From: Glycomyces amatae
Lineage (GTDB): Bacteria > Actinomycetota > Actinomycetes > Mycobacteriales > Micromonosporaceae
Direction of reading: 5' to 3'
Assembly: GCF_020991375.1 (NCBI RefSeq)
Contig: NZ_JAJLQZ010000019.1
Coordinates: 34,034 to 98,033, forward strand
Length of the DNA stretch: 64,000 bases
This document shows, one piece after another, positions 32,679-40,126 of this stretch (positions are counted from its first letter, which is position 1; the number at the start of each line of letters is the position of its first letter). Below the pieces are notes generated by a model. The model searched no databases, was not told the DNA's origin, and saw only the letters and a list, made by a program, of their open reading frames with translations. The position numbers were made by a program, and so were the translations under genes.

Positions 32679-32963
32679 TCACGCGCTGGCGCGGGTGAGG
32701 CGCGGCCACGCCCAACAACCCGGCCCCGGGGCGCCGTCAGAGCCGGGCCCGTAGGGCACGTTCGTTTCTGCGAAGCCGTCCCGACCGGGCGTGAACACCT
32801 GCAAGTGGACGTGCTGCGGCGAGTCGAGCGCTTCGACCGTGCCCGCGTCGACGCCGCGCGGATCGAGGGTGCGGGAGGTGGCGGTAATGATCGCGGCCCG
32901 GAGTGTCTGGAGGCCTTCGCGGCCGCGGTAGTGGACGATCCGGCCCAGGCCTGCATTAGTCAT
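32679..32963 (-). CDS. Small phage protein of the lysis/tail cassette
   Basis: 94 residues from ATG 32963, overlapping the stop of the upstream gene. It begins Met-Thr-Asn-Ala-Gly-Leu-Gly-Arg-Ile-Val-His-Tyr. The sequence suggests a small beta-barrel-like protein (Gln-His-Val-His-Leu-Gln-Val-Phe-Thr-Pro-Gly) with a Gly/Pro tail, similar in style to small actinophage proteins near the lysis genes. The function is unknown. Confidence 0.6.
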   Translation of the reverse strand: MTNAGLGRIVHYRGREGLQTLRAAIITATSRTLDPRGVDAGTVEALDSPQHVHLQVFTPGRDGFAETNVPYGPGSDGAPGPGCWAWPRLTRASA

Positions 32964-33279
32964 GGTCGGTCTCCTTCACGTCGGGTCCCTGGTGGGCATC
33001 GGGGTCGTTGATGTGGTCGGTGAGCTGGCGTTCGATCCGGTCGGCGACGTCGCGCAGCGACCCGCCATGATTGGGATGCACCTGGGCGTCGAGGCGTTCG
33101 AGCCGGGCGAGGACGCCGAGGCGGGCCGGTACGCCTGGTCGAGGTGGTTGGCCATGCCAGTCCTCGAGGAAGTCGTCGAAGCCTTTGAGTCGCTTGACGA
33201 CCCACCGGAGCGTCATTCCGATCGCGGTGGCAGCGGCGAGGACCGCGGAAATGGTCAGAGCAAGGTCGCGCACGGTCAC
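32956..33279 (-). CDS. DUF2746-type membrane protein
   Basis: 107 residues; the GTG start at 33279 overlaps the endolysin stop in GTGA. One transmembrane helix lies at ~5-25 (Leu-Ala-Leu-Thr-Ile-Ser-Ala-Val-Leu-Ala-Ala). It is followed by Lys-Gly-Phe-Asp-Asp-Phe-Leu-Glu-Asp-Trp and Leu-Glu-Arg-Leu-Asp-Ala-Gln-Val-His-Pro-Asn-His-Gly-Gly-Ser, the pattern of actinophage DUF2746 proteins found beside endolysins. A lysis role is inferred from position. Confidence 0.75.
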   Translation of the reverse strand: MTVRDLALTISAVLAAATAIGMTLRWVVKRLKGFDDFLEDWHGQPPRPGVPARLGVLARLERLDAQVHPNHGGSLRDVADRIERQLTDHINDPDAHQGPDVKETDHD

Positions 33280-34130
33280 CCCGTGACCGGGTTGGTGAAG
33301 GCCGCGGCCCACGTGACCGGCCCGAGGAGGCCGTCCTGTTTCAGGCCCTGATCGGCCTGGAACGCCTTGATGAGTCGCCGGTACTCATCGCCGTAACGGC
33401 CGTCGTTGCCGAACCGGCGCAGGTAGGTCTTGCCTTTGCCGACTGACCAGCCGCGCCGGTCAAGCTGCCGGACCCACAGCTGGAGCCACTCCGAGTCTGT
33501 CTTGCCGTTGAAGCGGCGGCCGTAGAATCCGGACACGGAGTACCGGTCGCCCGACTTCGGCCCGAAATAAAAGGAGCTCGACGGGAGCGGGAAGGCGACG
33601 TTCGGGCCCGGCGCGGGCCGGTTCCCGGCCGGAGGTGCCGCGGGGGCCTTGCCGCCTTCGAACCAGCGGCGGAAGACCGCGAGCTTGTCCCGGTTTTCTG
33701 CGTCGCGGAAGAACGACACGTGGGTGTGCCACCGGTGCGACGCATCGCCCGTCGAAGACTGGTCGAGACGGTCCCAACGCTTGACCTTGCGGCCATCGGG
33801 GGAGTAGATGACCTCGCGAATGTCGCGGGTGTCCGCAGTGCCTTCACGGCACTGCTTGACCAGCCACAGCGAGAACGCGCGCAGGTCGTCGAACGAGCCG
33901 ATGTCGATCGCGGACGCGGCGTTCGTTTTGCGACGCGAGTCCCGGGAGGAGTCCTCCCATGAGTAGTCGGCCAGGTCGCCGCGACTGTTTTTACTGCGGC
34001 GGTCCCAGCCGCAGTGGTAGCCGCCGCGGTGGGTGCGGTCGCCGACGACGCCGAGCGCGGCATGTGACAGGCCGGTCTGGTCGTGCAGGTACTCCTGGAG
34101 GGCGGACAGCGTTGCAGGTTCGTACGTCAC
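33276..34130 (-). CDS. Endolysin: M15-like peptidase plus peptidoglycan-binding domain
   Basis: 284 residues. The GTG start at 34130 is chosen because GGAG lies 9 bp upstream; a longer frame to 34169 lacks this. The N-terminal ~150 residues carry zinc-peptidase-like motifs: His-Arg-Gly-Gly-Tyr-His-Cys-Gly, then Ala-Ser-Ala-Ile-Asp-Ile, then Trp-His-Thr-His-Val-Ser. Residues ~165-280 include a cell-wall-binding segment ending in Phe-Gln-Ala-Asp-Gln-Gly-Leu-Lys-Gln-Asp-Gly-Leu-Leu-Gly-Pro-Val-Thr-Trp, a PG_binding_1 repeat. It should cut peptide cross-bridges of the host wall. A start-associated element precedes it. Confidence 0.88.
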   Translation of the reverse strand: MTYEPATLSALQEYLHDQTGLSHAALGVVGDRTHRGGYHCGWDRRSKNSRGDLADYSWEDSSRDSRRKTNAASAIDIGSFDDLRAFSLWLVKQCREGTADTRDIREVIYSPDGRKVKRWDRLDQSSTGDASHRWHTHVSFFRDAENRDKLAVFRRWFEGGKAPAAPPAGNRPAPGPNVAFPLPSSSFYFGPKSGDRYSVSGFYGRRFNGKTDSEWLQLWVRQLDRRGWSVGKGKTYLRRFGNDGRYGDEYRRLIKAFQADQGLKQDGLLGPVTWAAAFTNPVTG

Positions 34131-34142
34131 AGGGGGTCTCCG

Positions 34143-34153
34143 TATGCAGTTGT
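34143..34153 (-). promoter_or_regulatory. Start-associated element, endolysin
   Basis: Minus-strand ACAACTGCATA, followed by CGGAGA and the GTG start. It is one of about a dozen copies in the phage block; each lies between a gap and the ribosome site of the next minus-strand gene. Confidence 0.6.
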
Positions 34154-34196
34154 GGTGGTGCCAGGCCACGCCAAGGGCAGTGCACTGGCGCCGGTG

Positions 34197-34787
34197 TTAT
34201 AGAGGCAGGACGAGCAGTTTCCGTTCAGCGAACGTCACCGTGTGCGAGGTTCCGGACAGGTACTTGACCGTGAAGTGATTCGTGCCGGGCTGCAACGCAG
34301 GCATGAAGAACGTCGCGGCGGTGTTGCCGTTGTTCGCCGGGTGTCCGTCCCACACCAGGCGTCGGCCGGCACCGGGGGCGACCTGGGTCGCGCCCGATAT
34401 TGCTATGGCGGCTTGCGCGGAGACGTTGTCGGCTGAAACGCTCGCTTGCGCCGCCAGGCACACGATCGCCGTGTCACCGGTGGTCATGGTGACCTGCGGG
34501 CCGACGGTGCTCAAGTCTGTCCACGTGGACCCGGTGTTGACGGCGTCCTCGGCGGCCGCAATATAGGCGTAGCCGGGGGTACGGGCCATGATGGCGTCAA
34601 GGCGAGCAGCAAGGTTGCCCAGTTCGGCATCGAGTTCGTGCAAACGCGACAGGACGGTGTGCATGTCGGTGTCGAGCAGGTCGGCGAGAATGAGTCCGGC
34701 GCCGGTGGCGCCGCCGTGCAAGCTCATGCCGGCCTCGTCGACCGTGCGGTCTTCGATGGGGTATTGACGGTGGCGGGTTAGGCGCAT
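34197..34787 (-). CDS. Tail-tip/fibre-like protein, paralogue 3
   Basis: 196 residues from ATG 34787, with AAGGA upstream. The N-terminal ~45 residues (Arg-His-Arg-x-Tyr-Pro, Val-Asp-Glu-Ala-Gly-x-Ser-Leu-His-Gly-Gly) match the two upstream genes. A helical stretch follows, then a C-terminal beta domain ending Lys-Leu-Leu-Val-Leu-Pro-Leu, which resembles the end of the 36043 protein rather than those of its paralogues. It is probably a tail-associated receptor-binding or fibre subunit with an exchangeable C-terminus. Confidence 0.65.
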   Translation of the reverse strand: MRLTRHRQYPIEDRTVDEAGMSLHGGATGAGLILADLLDTDMHTVLSRLHELDAELGNLAARLDAIMARTPGYAYIAAAEDAVNTGSTWTDLSTVGPQVTMTTGDTAIVCLAAQASVSADNVSAQAAIAISGATQVAPGAGRRLVWDGHPANNGNTAATFFMPALQPGTNHFTVKYLSGTSHTVTFAERKLLVLPL

Positions 34788-34818
34788 AGGGATCCTTGGT
34801 GCAGTTGAACGGCCGGGG

Positions 34819-35313
34819 TCAGCCGGTGAGCGACAGGGCCAGCCATGACACTTGGATGTTGTTCCATGCGGTGTCGGCGCCGGTGGCGTTGCTGTAGACG
34901 AAGAACGTGAACCCGGTCGTGGCGGCGTTGATGGCGCGGACGTCCCATCGAGCGGTAGCGGCGGGGGCGACGTCGATGTTCGGCACGATGACGGGCACGG
35001 CCGCGAACGGCGTCGGGAACGTAATGCGATGGGAGTGGGCGTCAGCGGAGGCGAACGTGATCGTGGTTCGTCCGGTCTGGAGGCGCAGGTTCGGGAACTG
35101 GTCGATGAACGCCTGGACGGCAGTGAGGTGGGCGGTGTGCTCGGCGACGCGGGTACTGAGACTGCCGAGGTGGCCCGCGATGGTGTGCAGGTCGGCGTCG
35201 ACCGCGTCAGCGAGTACGGGTTGGGTGCCGTCGTGGCCGCCGTGGAGGCTCGCACCGGCTTCGTCAACGTGTCGTTCTTCGGCGGGGTAATGCCGGTGTT
35301 GGGTGTAACGCAC
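34819..35313 (-). CDS. Tail-tip/fibre-like protein, paralogue 2
   Basis: 164 residues from GTG 35313, with GGAGG ~7 bp upstream. The conserved N-terminal module matches the neighbours. A coiled-coil (Leu-Ser-Thr-Arg-Val-Ala-Glu-His-Thr-Ala-His-Leu) follows, then a beta-rich C-domain ending Trp-Asn-Asn-Ile-Gln-Val-Ser-Trp-Leu-Ala-Leu-Ser-Leu, shared with paralogue 1. It is likely a trimeric tail component exposed at the tip, inferred from context. Confidence 0.65.
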   Translation of the reverse strand: MRYTQHRHYPAEERHVDEAGASLHGGHDGTQPVLADAVDADLHTIAGHLGSLSTRVAEHTAHLTAVQAFIDQFPNLRLQTGRTTITFASADAHSHRITFPTPFAAVPVIVPNIDVAPAATARWDVRAINAATTGFTFFVYSNATGADTAWNNIQVSWLALSLTG

Positions 35314-35551
35314 AGGAAGGCCTCCAGGAGGTCAGGGCGCGAGCACGGCCGTTCAGGTGACGGGAGGAGCGACATACGGACGCGTGCCCTTGCGGTGTCC
35401 AGCGTTGATGCGGCGATGCCTGTGTTGGGGCAGCGTGGGCGTGCGCGAGCAGCGTGGTGTCCGGTGCTATTCGAGTCCTCGACGTGTTGCTGCTCGCCGG
35501 ATGCCGGTGCACAGGCATCGGTGGCCTGCACGTCATTGGCGGCTGCGCGGG

Positions 35552-36032
35552 TTAACCGATGGTGAGTGCCAGCCGCGACACAGGGATGTTGGACCAGCTG
35601 GAGGTGTCGCCGATGTTGTTCGGGTAGCAGAACAGTGGGAACCCTTGGGCGGTGATGTTGAACGCGCGAGCATCCCAGCGGCCGGTCACGCCCGATCCTG
35701 ACTCCAAGCTGCAGAACACGGACGGGGCCGTCGGGAATGGTCGGGGAGAGGTGAGCACACGCGTGTGCAAGCTCTGGTTGGTGAACGAGACGGCCTGCCT
35801 GCCGACTTGAAGGTCAAGGTTCGGCAAGGCCGCTTGGAAGGCCTCTAACGCGGTGAGTCGGGTCGCGTGTTCGTCGAAGTGGCTGTCATGTGCGGCGTCG
35901 CGGTCGGCAAGGTGTTGCACGTCGACGTCGACTGCTTCGGAGAGCAGGGGCGCGTTCCCGGTGGCGCCGCCGTGAAGGGAGGAACCGGCTTCGTCAACCG
36001 ACCCGGTAGCCGCGATGTCGGGTGTAGCGCAT
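35552..36032 (-). pseudogene. Tail-tip/fibre-like protein, paralogue 1, apparently frameshifted
   Basis: From ATG 36032 (AAGGG upstream) the frame gives Met-Arg-Tyr-Thr-Arg-His-Arg-Gly-Tyr-Arg, the same opening as the two downstream paralogues, but reaches TGA after 12 codons. One base out of phase, the conserved Val-Asp-Glu-Ala-Gly-Ser-Ser-Leu-His-Gly-Gly begins at once and runs without interruption to 35552, with the coiled coil and C-domain of paralogue 2. So the gene is broken by a 1-base change near 36000, or read by a shift. A restart at GTG 35920 would make a 122-residue protein without the N-module. Confidence 0.6.
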
Positions 36033-36042
36033 ATGGCGGCCC

Positions 36043-36891
36043 TTAGAACGCGATGACGAGCATCGTGCGGTCGTCCATCAGCATCGGTTCCGTCGAGGTC
36101 GGATGCCGTGAGTACTGCATGGTGAAGGTGTGCAGGCCGGGGTTCAGGCCGGTTTCGACGACGATTTTCGACAGGGTCGCGGCCGTGTTAATGCCGGCGA
36201 CCATGTCGACCTGACCGTTGTTGTTGTACTTCTGCACGAGCGCGCCGAGTGATTTGTCGGTGCGGCTGGGTGCGACCGTGGTGGCGCCGGTGATGGCGTA
36301 GGAGATGACGCCGCCGGAGGCCTGGTCGTTCGACGCGGTGTCATCGGACGATGCTTTCAAGTTCGCCGAGATCATCACGATGGCTTTGCCGGTGGTGATG
36401 GGGATGTCCGCAATGACGGGGCCGGGGTCGCCTGAGGTGTCCGGGTCGCCGAACGTTGTACCGTTGTGGCTGGCGATGCCGGGCGCGGCCGCGGTGTAGA
36501 TCCGGTCGGCGAACACTTCACCGGACAGGGACCGGGCGAGGTCCCCGCGCAGGAAGTCCAGGGCGGCACCGACACCGGCGGTCCCGGGGATCGTGATGCG
36601 CCCGAGCACGAAGAATGCGCCCGAGCCGCCCCCGGGTGTCGAGGACAAGATCGCGACCTGGTCGCCGGGGCGGATGACGAGCATGTCCGTGGACGAGAAC
36701 ACGGGCGGGTCGATTAGTTCGATGCCGCGGTAGCGGACACGGGTGCCGCCGGGCACGAGCGGATCCCATACCTCGACGGTGCCTTGCCCGAGTTCGAGAC
36801 CGGCGGCGGCGCTGATGCCGGGCCGGGGCCCGGCTTCTGCGGACCAGTGCGGGGCGATGAGGCCAGCGAGGTCGCTGACGGCGTCAGTCAT
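36043..36891 (-). CDS. Minor tail protein
   Basis: 282 residues from ATG 36891, chosen over 36930 because GGAG lies 10 bp upstream. The N-terminal ~110 residues form a beta-rich domain (Ile-Arg-Pro-Gly-Asp-Gln-Val-Ala-Ile-Leu, Gly-Gly-Gly-Ser-Gly-Ala-Phe-Phe-Val-Leu-Gly). The C-terminal ~120 residues have a jelly-roll-like pattern ending Arg-Thr-Met-Leu-Val-Ile-Ala-Phe, related to the end of the 34197 protein. Position after the DUF5047-type hub protein suggests a tail-tip adaptor or spike subunit. Confidence 0.7.
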   Translation of the reverse strand: MTDAVSDLAGLIAPHWSAEAGPRPGISAAAGLELGQGTVEVWDPLVPGGTRVRYRGIELIDPPVFSSTDMLVIRPGDQVAILSSTPGGGSGAFFVLGRITIPGTAGVGAALDFLRGDLARSLSGEVFADRIYTAAAPGIASHNGTTFGDPDTSGDPGPVIADIPITTGKAIVMISANLKASSDDTASNDQASGGVISYAITGATTVAPSRTDKSLGALVQKYNNNGQVDMVAGINTAATLSKIVVETGLNPGLHTFTMQYSRHPTSTEPMLMDDRTMLVIAF

Positions 36892-36907
36892 GAACGGTGG
36901 GCTCCAA

Positions 36908-36918
36908 TATGCAGTTGT
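36908..36918 (-). promoter_or_regulatory. Start-associated element, minor tail gene
   Basis: Exact ACAACTGCATA, then TTGGAG and the ATG at 36891. Confidence 0.6.
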
Positions 36919-36952
36919 CGAGAGCGTCACGGCTGGTGCAACCGAGTGCCGG

Positions 36953-38071
36953 TTAGGGCGTGTAGGTGCGCACGGTCACATGGGTTTGCTCGCTGGTGTT
37001 CGCTGTGAGGGCACTGTCAACGGTGAGCGGCACCGTGACCTTCGTCAGGACGTGCCGTTCACGGTCGCCGTCTTTCGTGGTCACGAGCACGGGATCCCAC
37101 GGGCGAACCGCAGGGTTGCACACGGCGGTGAGGTTCGCCGTGTAGGGCACACCGAGCTGGTTCGCGAGCATCGTGGCCGCGGCTGCTCGTGCCCCGGCGT
37201 CATCGGCCAAGAGCGGGGATGAGTAGAACTTGGGGACCTGCCCGAACCGGCCCGAGAAATACGTGGGGCTCGCCGGATTGTCGTCAATGGCGATGCCGAG
37301 CGCCGCGGTTTCCTCACCGGCGCCTTCACCGCGGGCGACCACGGCGTTGTACACGCCCTGGCGGGAGAGCCGCTGCTCGGCGCGGATGAGGATGCCGCCG
37401 GGGCCGGCGCCGATCCGCCACCGCGGCGCCGTGGCCGGGGCCGGAGTGCGGAACTGGAGCCGACCGGTGCCGTCCCAGAACATGACCTTCCCCAGGGACG
37501 CGGCGAGGTCGGCGAGGAACTGGTAGCGGTCTTTCTCCACGATCACGTCGCGTTTGAGCGTGGCGAACTCGGCGGCGTCATCGAAGACGACCTCAGCGAG
37601 CGGGTAAACCGCTTCGACGAGATCGCGGGCGACGTTCCCGATCGTGCGGCCTTTGGCGATGACACGAGGGGTCAAGAACCGAGCGTCAATGAGGCCCGCC
37701 ATGCGGTCCTCAAGGCCGACGCGAATAACACCGTCGCCTTCCCCGGTGGGTTCGGTGATGCGGAAATACCCCAGTTCGGACCAAATGGTGCCGCCCACGC
37801 CACCGAGGTCGATGCCGCGGCGCAGGAAAATCTCGTTCCCGTACGGCGCAAGCGCACTGGCGGCAGTGCGCGGCCACGCCCCCTTGGCGGTCAGTTCTGC
37901 GGTGGCGTAAATGTCGGCGCCCGCATCGAAGGCGACGTCACCGCCAAGCACGAGCGTTTCGTGGCCGTCCGGGTCGGGCCCGGTCTGGTAGCGGGTGAGC
38001 AGGCGCGCTTCGATGCGAGCCGTATGCGATCCTGCGGTCACGTCCTGAAACAAGACATCGGGGACGGCCAT
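36953..38071 (-). CDS. Minor tail / tail-hub protein (DUF5047-like)
   Basis: 372 residues from ATG 38071, directly abutting the preceding gene's stop. The layout is that of actinophage DUF5047 minor tail proteins: an N-terminal beta domain, a central Asp-Arg-Tyr-Gln-Phe-Leu-Ala-Asp-Leu-Ala-x-Ser-Leu-Gly-Lys-Val-Met-Phe-Trp-Asp segment, and a C-terminal beta region with Val-Pro-Tyr-Thr-Ala-Asn-Leu. Such proteins form the hub at the tail end that contacts fibres and the injected tape measure. Confidence 0.75.
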   Translation of the reverse strand: MAVPDVLFQDVTAGSHTARIEARLLTRYQTGPDPDGHETLVLGGDVAFDAGADIYATAELTAKGAWPRTAASALAPYGNEIFLRRGIDLGGVGGTIWSELGYFRITEPTGEGDGVIRVGLEDRMAGLIDARFLTPRVIAKGRTIGNVARDLVEAVYPLAEVVFDDAAEFATLKRDVIVEKDRYQFLADLAASLGKVMFWDGTGRLQFRTPAPATAPRWRIGAGPGGILIRAEQRLSRQGVYNAVVARGEGAGEETAALGIAIDDNPASPTYFSGRFGQVPKFYSSPLLADDAGARAAAATMLANQLGVPYTANLTAVCNPAVRPWDPVLVTTKDGDRERHVLTKVTVPLTVDSALTANTSEQTHVTVRTYTP

Positions 38072-40126
38072 TTAGGGCACCACCAGGCTGTCGGCGACCG
38101 TGACCGTGGCCGCGGCGAGTTCGGGCCATGTGAGCGGCCCGGCGTCGGCCCACGTGCCCCACTGGTGGGCGATCGCCGCCCATGACGGCTCCGCTGCGGT
38201 AATGGCCGGGTCGGGTGCGGCGGCGATACGGCACGCGACCTGCAGGAGCCGGGAGGCCTCGGCCGGGCCGCGCCCGACCTGGCGCACCTCCAGCGGCTCC
38301 ACCCATCCCGAAGGCAGGTTGCTGCCCGGTGGCGTCTCCACAAGGACGGTCCCGGCGTGCGTGAGCACGGTCTCCAACGCGTCCGCTTCCGCCATGGACG
38401 CGAGCCGGAACGTGACCGTGAACGCCCGCGAGGCGTGCACGTCAGCGACGACCACAGGCACGGACCGCCCGGCGACGTCGAACAGGCCTTTGCGTGGCGC
38501 CCGGGTCGTCTCAGAGATGTCAGCGATGTGCACGGTTCGGTTCAGTGACGGGTACCGCGGCCACTTCAACCAGACCGCGGCGACGGCAGGGGCCGCAACC
38601 TCGGTGGTGACCGGACCGGTCGCGATCTCCCAGGAGCGCACGAGGACACGCCCGTGTCCACCCAGACCCGCCGTCCCGCCCGCGCCCTGCCCGCCGCCGC
38701 CCGCGCCGGGGACCGATCCGTGCTGCCCGGCAGCGCCCGTCGCACCCCCGGCGGCGCCTTGAACGGGCCCGAAGGAGGTCACACCGGTCATGGTGAACAC
38801 CGACAGGAAGTTGTCCGTTGCCGTGTCGGCCGCGACCGTGACCGTTTGCGGACCAGCGGCCGTGACCTGCCGGGCCCATACGGCGATCCGTGACGTTGCC
38901 GCACTCACCGCAGTCGCGGTCAGCTGGTACCAGGGACCACCGGACGGCGCCGTATCGAGCGCGACCGCGTCGCCGTCGTCGTGCGCGGTCACGGCCACGA
39001 GCCACGTGCCAGCGGTGACGTCCGCGAGCGTGACCGTGGCAGGCGCCGACGTGGCCAGCGTATGCGCAGCCAGGCCGACCTGGACGTTCGCGCCGTGAAC
39101 GAACACGGACGCGGACGTGTACCGGTCGGCCGTGGGGACCGTGGCCGTTCGCGTGCCCGTTGAACCGGCCGCCGTGACCGATTCGACGGCCGCGGCGAAC
39201 GTCGCCCACGTTCCCGACTGGTTCCGCATGGCCGTCATCGACGTCGGGAGCGTGTAGACACCGGTGCGCTCCCAGGAAATCCACGCGGCCAAGAGCAGCC
39301 CTGGCCCGGTCGCGGTGACCGCGTCGGCGACGTGCGCGGTCGCCGCGGTCGTGACCGACCGCGCCGCCGCCGCGACCGGCCAGGCAGCCCGGCCGCCAGG
39401 TCCACCGGTCCCTGCCGTGCCGGACCCGCCAGGGCCACCGTGCCCGGTCGCGGTACCGGGGGCGCCGCCGCCGCCGCCGGCGCCGGCCGCCGACTCACGC
39501 AGACCGCCGGGCCCGCCCTGGGCGGTGCGGTCCCCGATCGACTGGGGGAAGATTCCGGAACCACCGGCGCCGGGACGGCCGGGGTCGGTGACGGACTCGC
39601 CCGGAGCGGCAAGCACGACCTGTTCGCCGCTGTGAAGGAACGCTGAGCTGTTCCCCGTTTGTCCCGCGGCTCCGGCACGGCCGACAACAATGTTGACGGT
39701 GTCGCCGGGAACGAGGGGCACGGTCGAGGACGCCACCGCGCCGCCGCCACCACCGGCGGCGGCGACCATTCCGGGCGCAGCGGACCCGCCGGGCCCCGTG
39801 CATTCGACGGTAGCCGAGGTGATTCCGGCAGGGACTTGCCATGACTCGCCCCACGTCGGGTCGGCGGAGGGCGTGACCTGGTCGCGCCAGACGGCGGCGA
39901 CCACGCGGTACCGGTTGATTCGACCGGGCGTGTACTCGCGGTCGATGACGGTGAGGGTGCCGTCTGCGGGTACGGCGAGCACGGTCGCGCCGCGCACCGG
40001 CGTCCATGAGGCCTGGTTGTCGGCGTGACGTTCGATGCGGACGTGTCCGGTGCCGTGGTCGGTCAGGCCCGTTGCGGTCACGGTGACGGCAGCATCAGCG
40101 GGGGAGAAGACGGCGGTGAGGTTCAT
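38072..40126 (-). CDS. Large Gly-rich minor tail protein (distal tail-like)
   Basis: 684 residues from ATG 40126, overlapping the tape-measure stop. The N-terminal ~100 residues resemble a fibronectin-like domain. Residues ~115-245 are a Gly-rich, collagen-like region (Gly-Gly-Pro-Gly-Gly, Gly-Ala-Gly-Gly-Gly-Gly-Gly). Beta domains of Thr/Val-rich strands follow. The last ~170 residues (Pro-Ser-Leu-Asn-Arg-Thr-Val...Leu-Glu-Val-Arg-Gln-Val-Gly-Arg) have the distal-tail/Dit fold pattern. It is likely the first tail-tip protein after the tape measure, with embedded glycine-rich adhesion loops. Confidence 0.7.
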   Translation of the reverse strand: MNLTAVFSPADAAVTVTATGLTDHGTGHVRIERHADNQASWTPVRGATVLAVPADGTLTVIDREYTPGRINRYRVVAAVWRDQVTPSADPTWGESWQVPAGITSATVECTGPGGSAAPGMVAAAGGGGGAVASSTVPLVPGDTVNIVVGRAGAAGQTGNSSAFLHSGEQVVLAAPGESVTDPGRPGAGGSGIFPQSIGDRTAQGGPGGLRESAAGAGGGGGAPGTATGHGGPGGSGTAGTGGPGGRAAWPVAAAARSVTTAATAHVADAVTATGPGLLLAAWISWERTGVYTLPTSMTAMRNQSGTWATFAAAVESVTAAGSTGTRTATVPTADRYTSASVFVHGANVQVGLAAHTLATSAPATVTLADVTAGTWLVAVTAHDDGDAVALDTAPSGGPWYQLTATAVSAATSRIAVWARQVTAAGPQTVTVAADTATDNFLSVFTMTGVTSFGPVQGAAGGATGAAGQHGSVPGAGGGGQGAGGTAGLGGHGRVLVRSWEIATGPVTTEVAAPAVAAVWLKWPRYPSLNRTVHIADISETTRAPRKGLFDVAGRSVPVVVADVHASRAFTVTFRLASMAEADALETVLTHAGTVLVETPPGSNLPSGWVEPLEVRQVGRGPAEASRLLQVACRIAAAPDPAITAAEPSWAAIAHQWGTWADAGPLTWPELAAATVTVADSLVVP

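Noticed and set aside
39090..39110. parS-like site in the minor tail gene
   Set aside because: Only half of the palindrome matches; it is explained by coding sequence.
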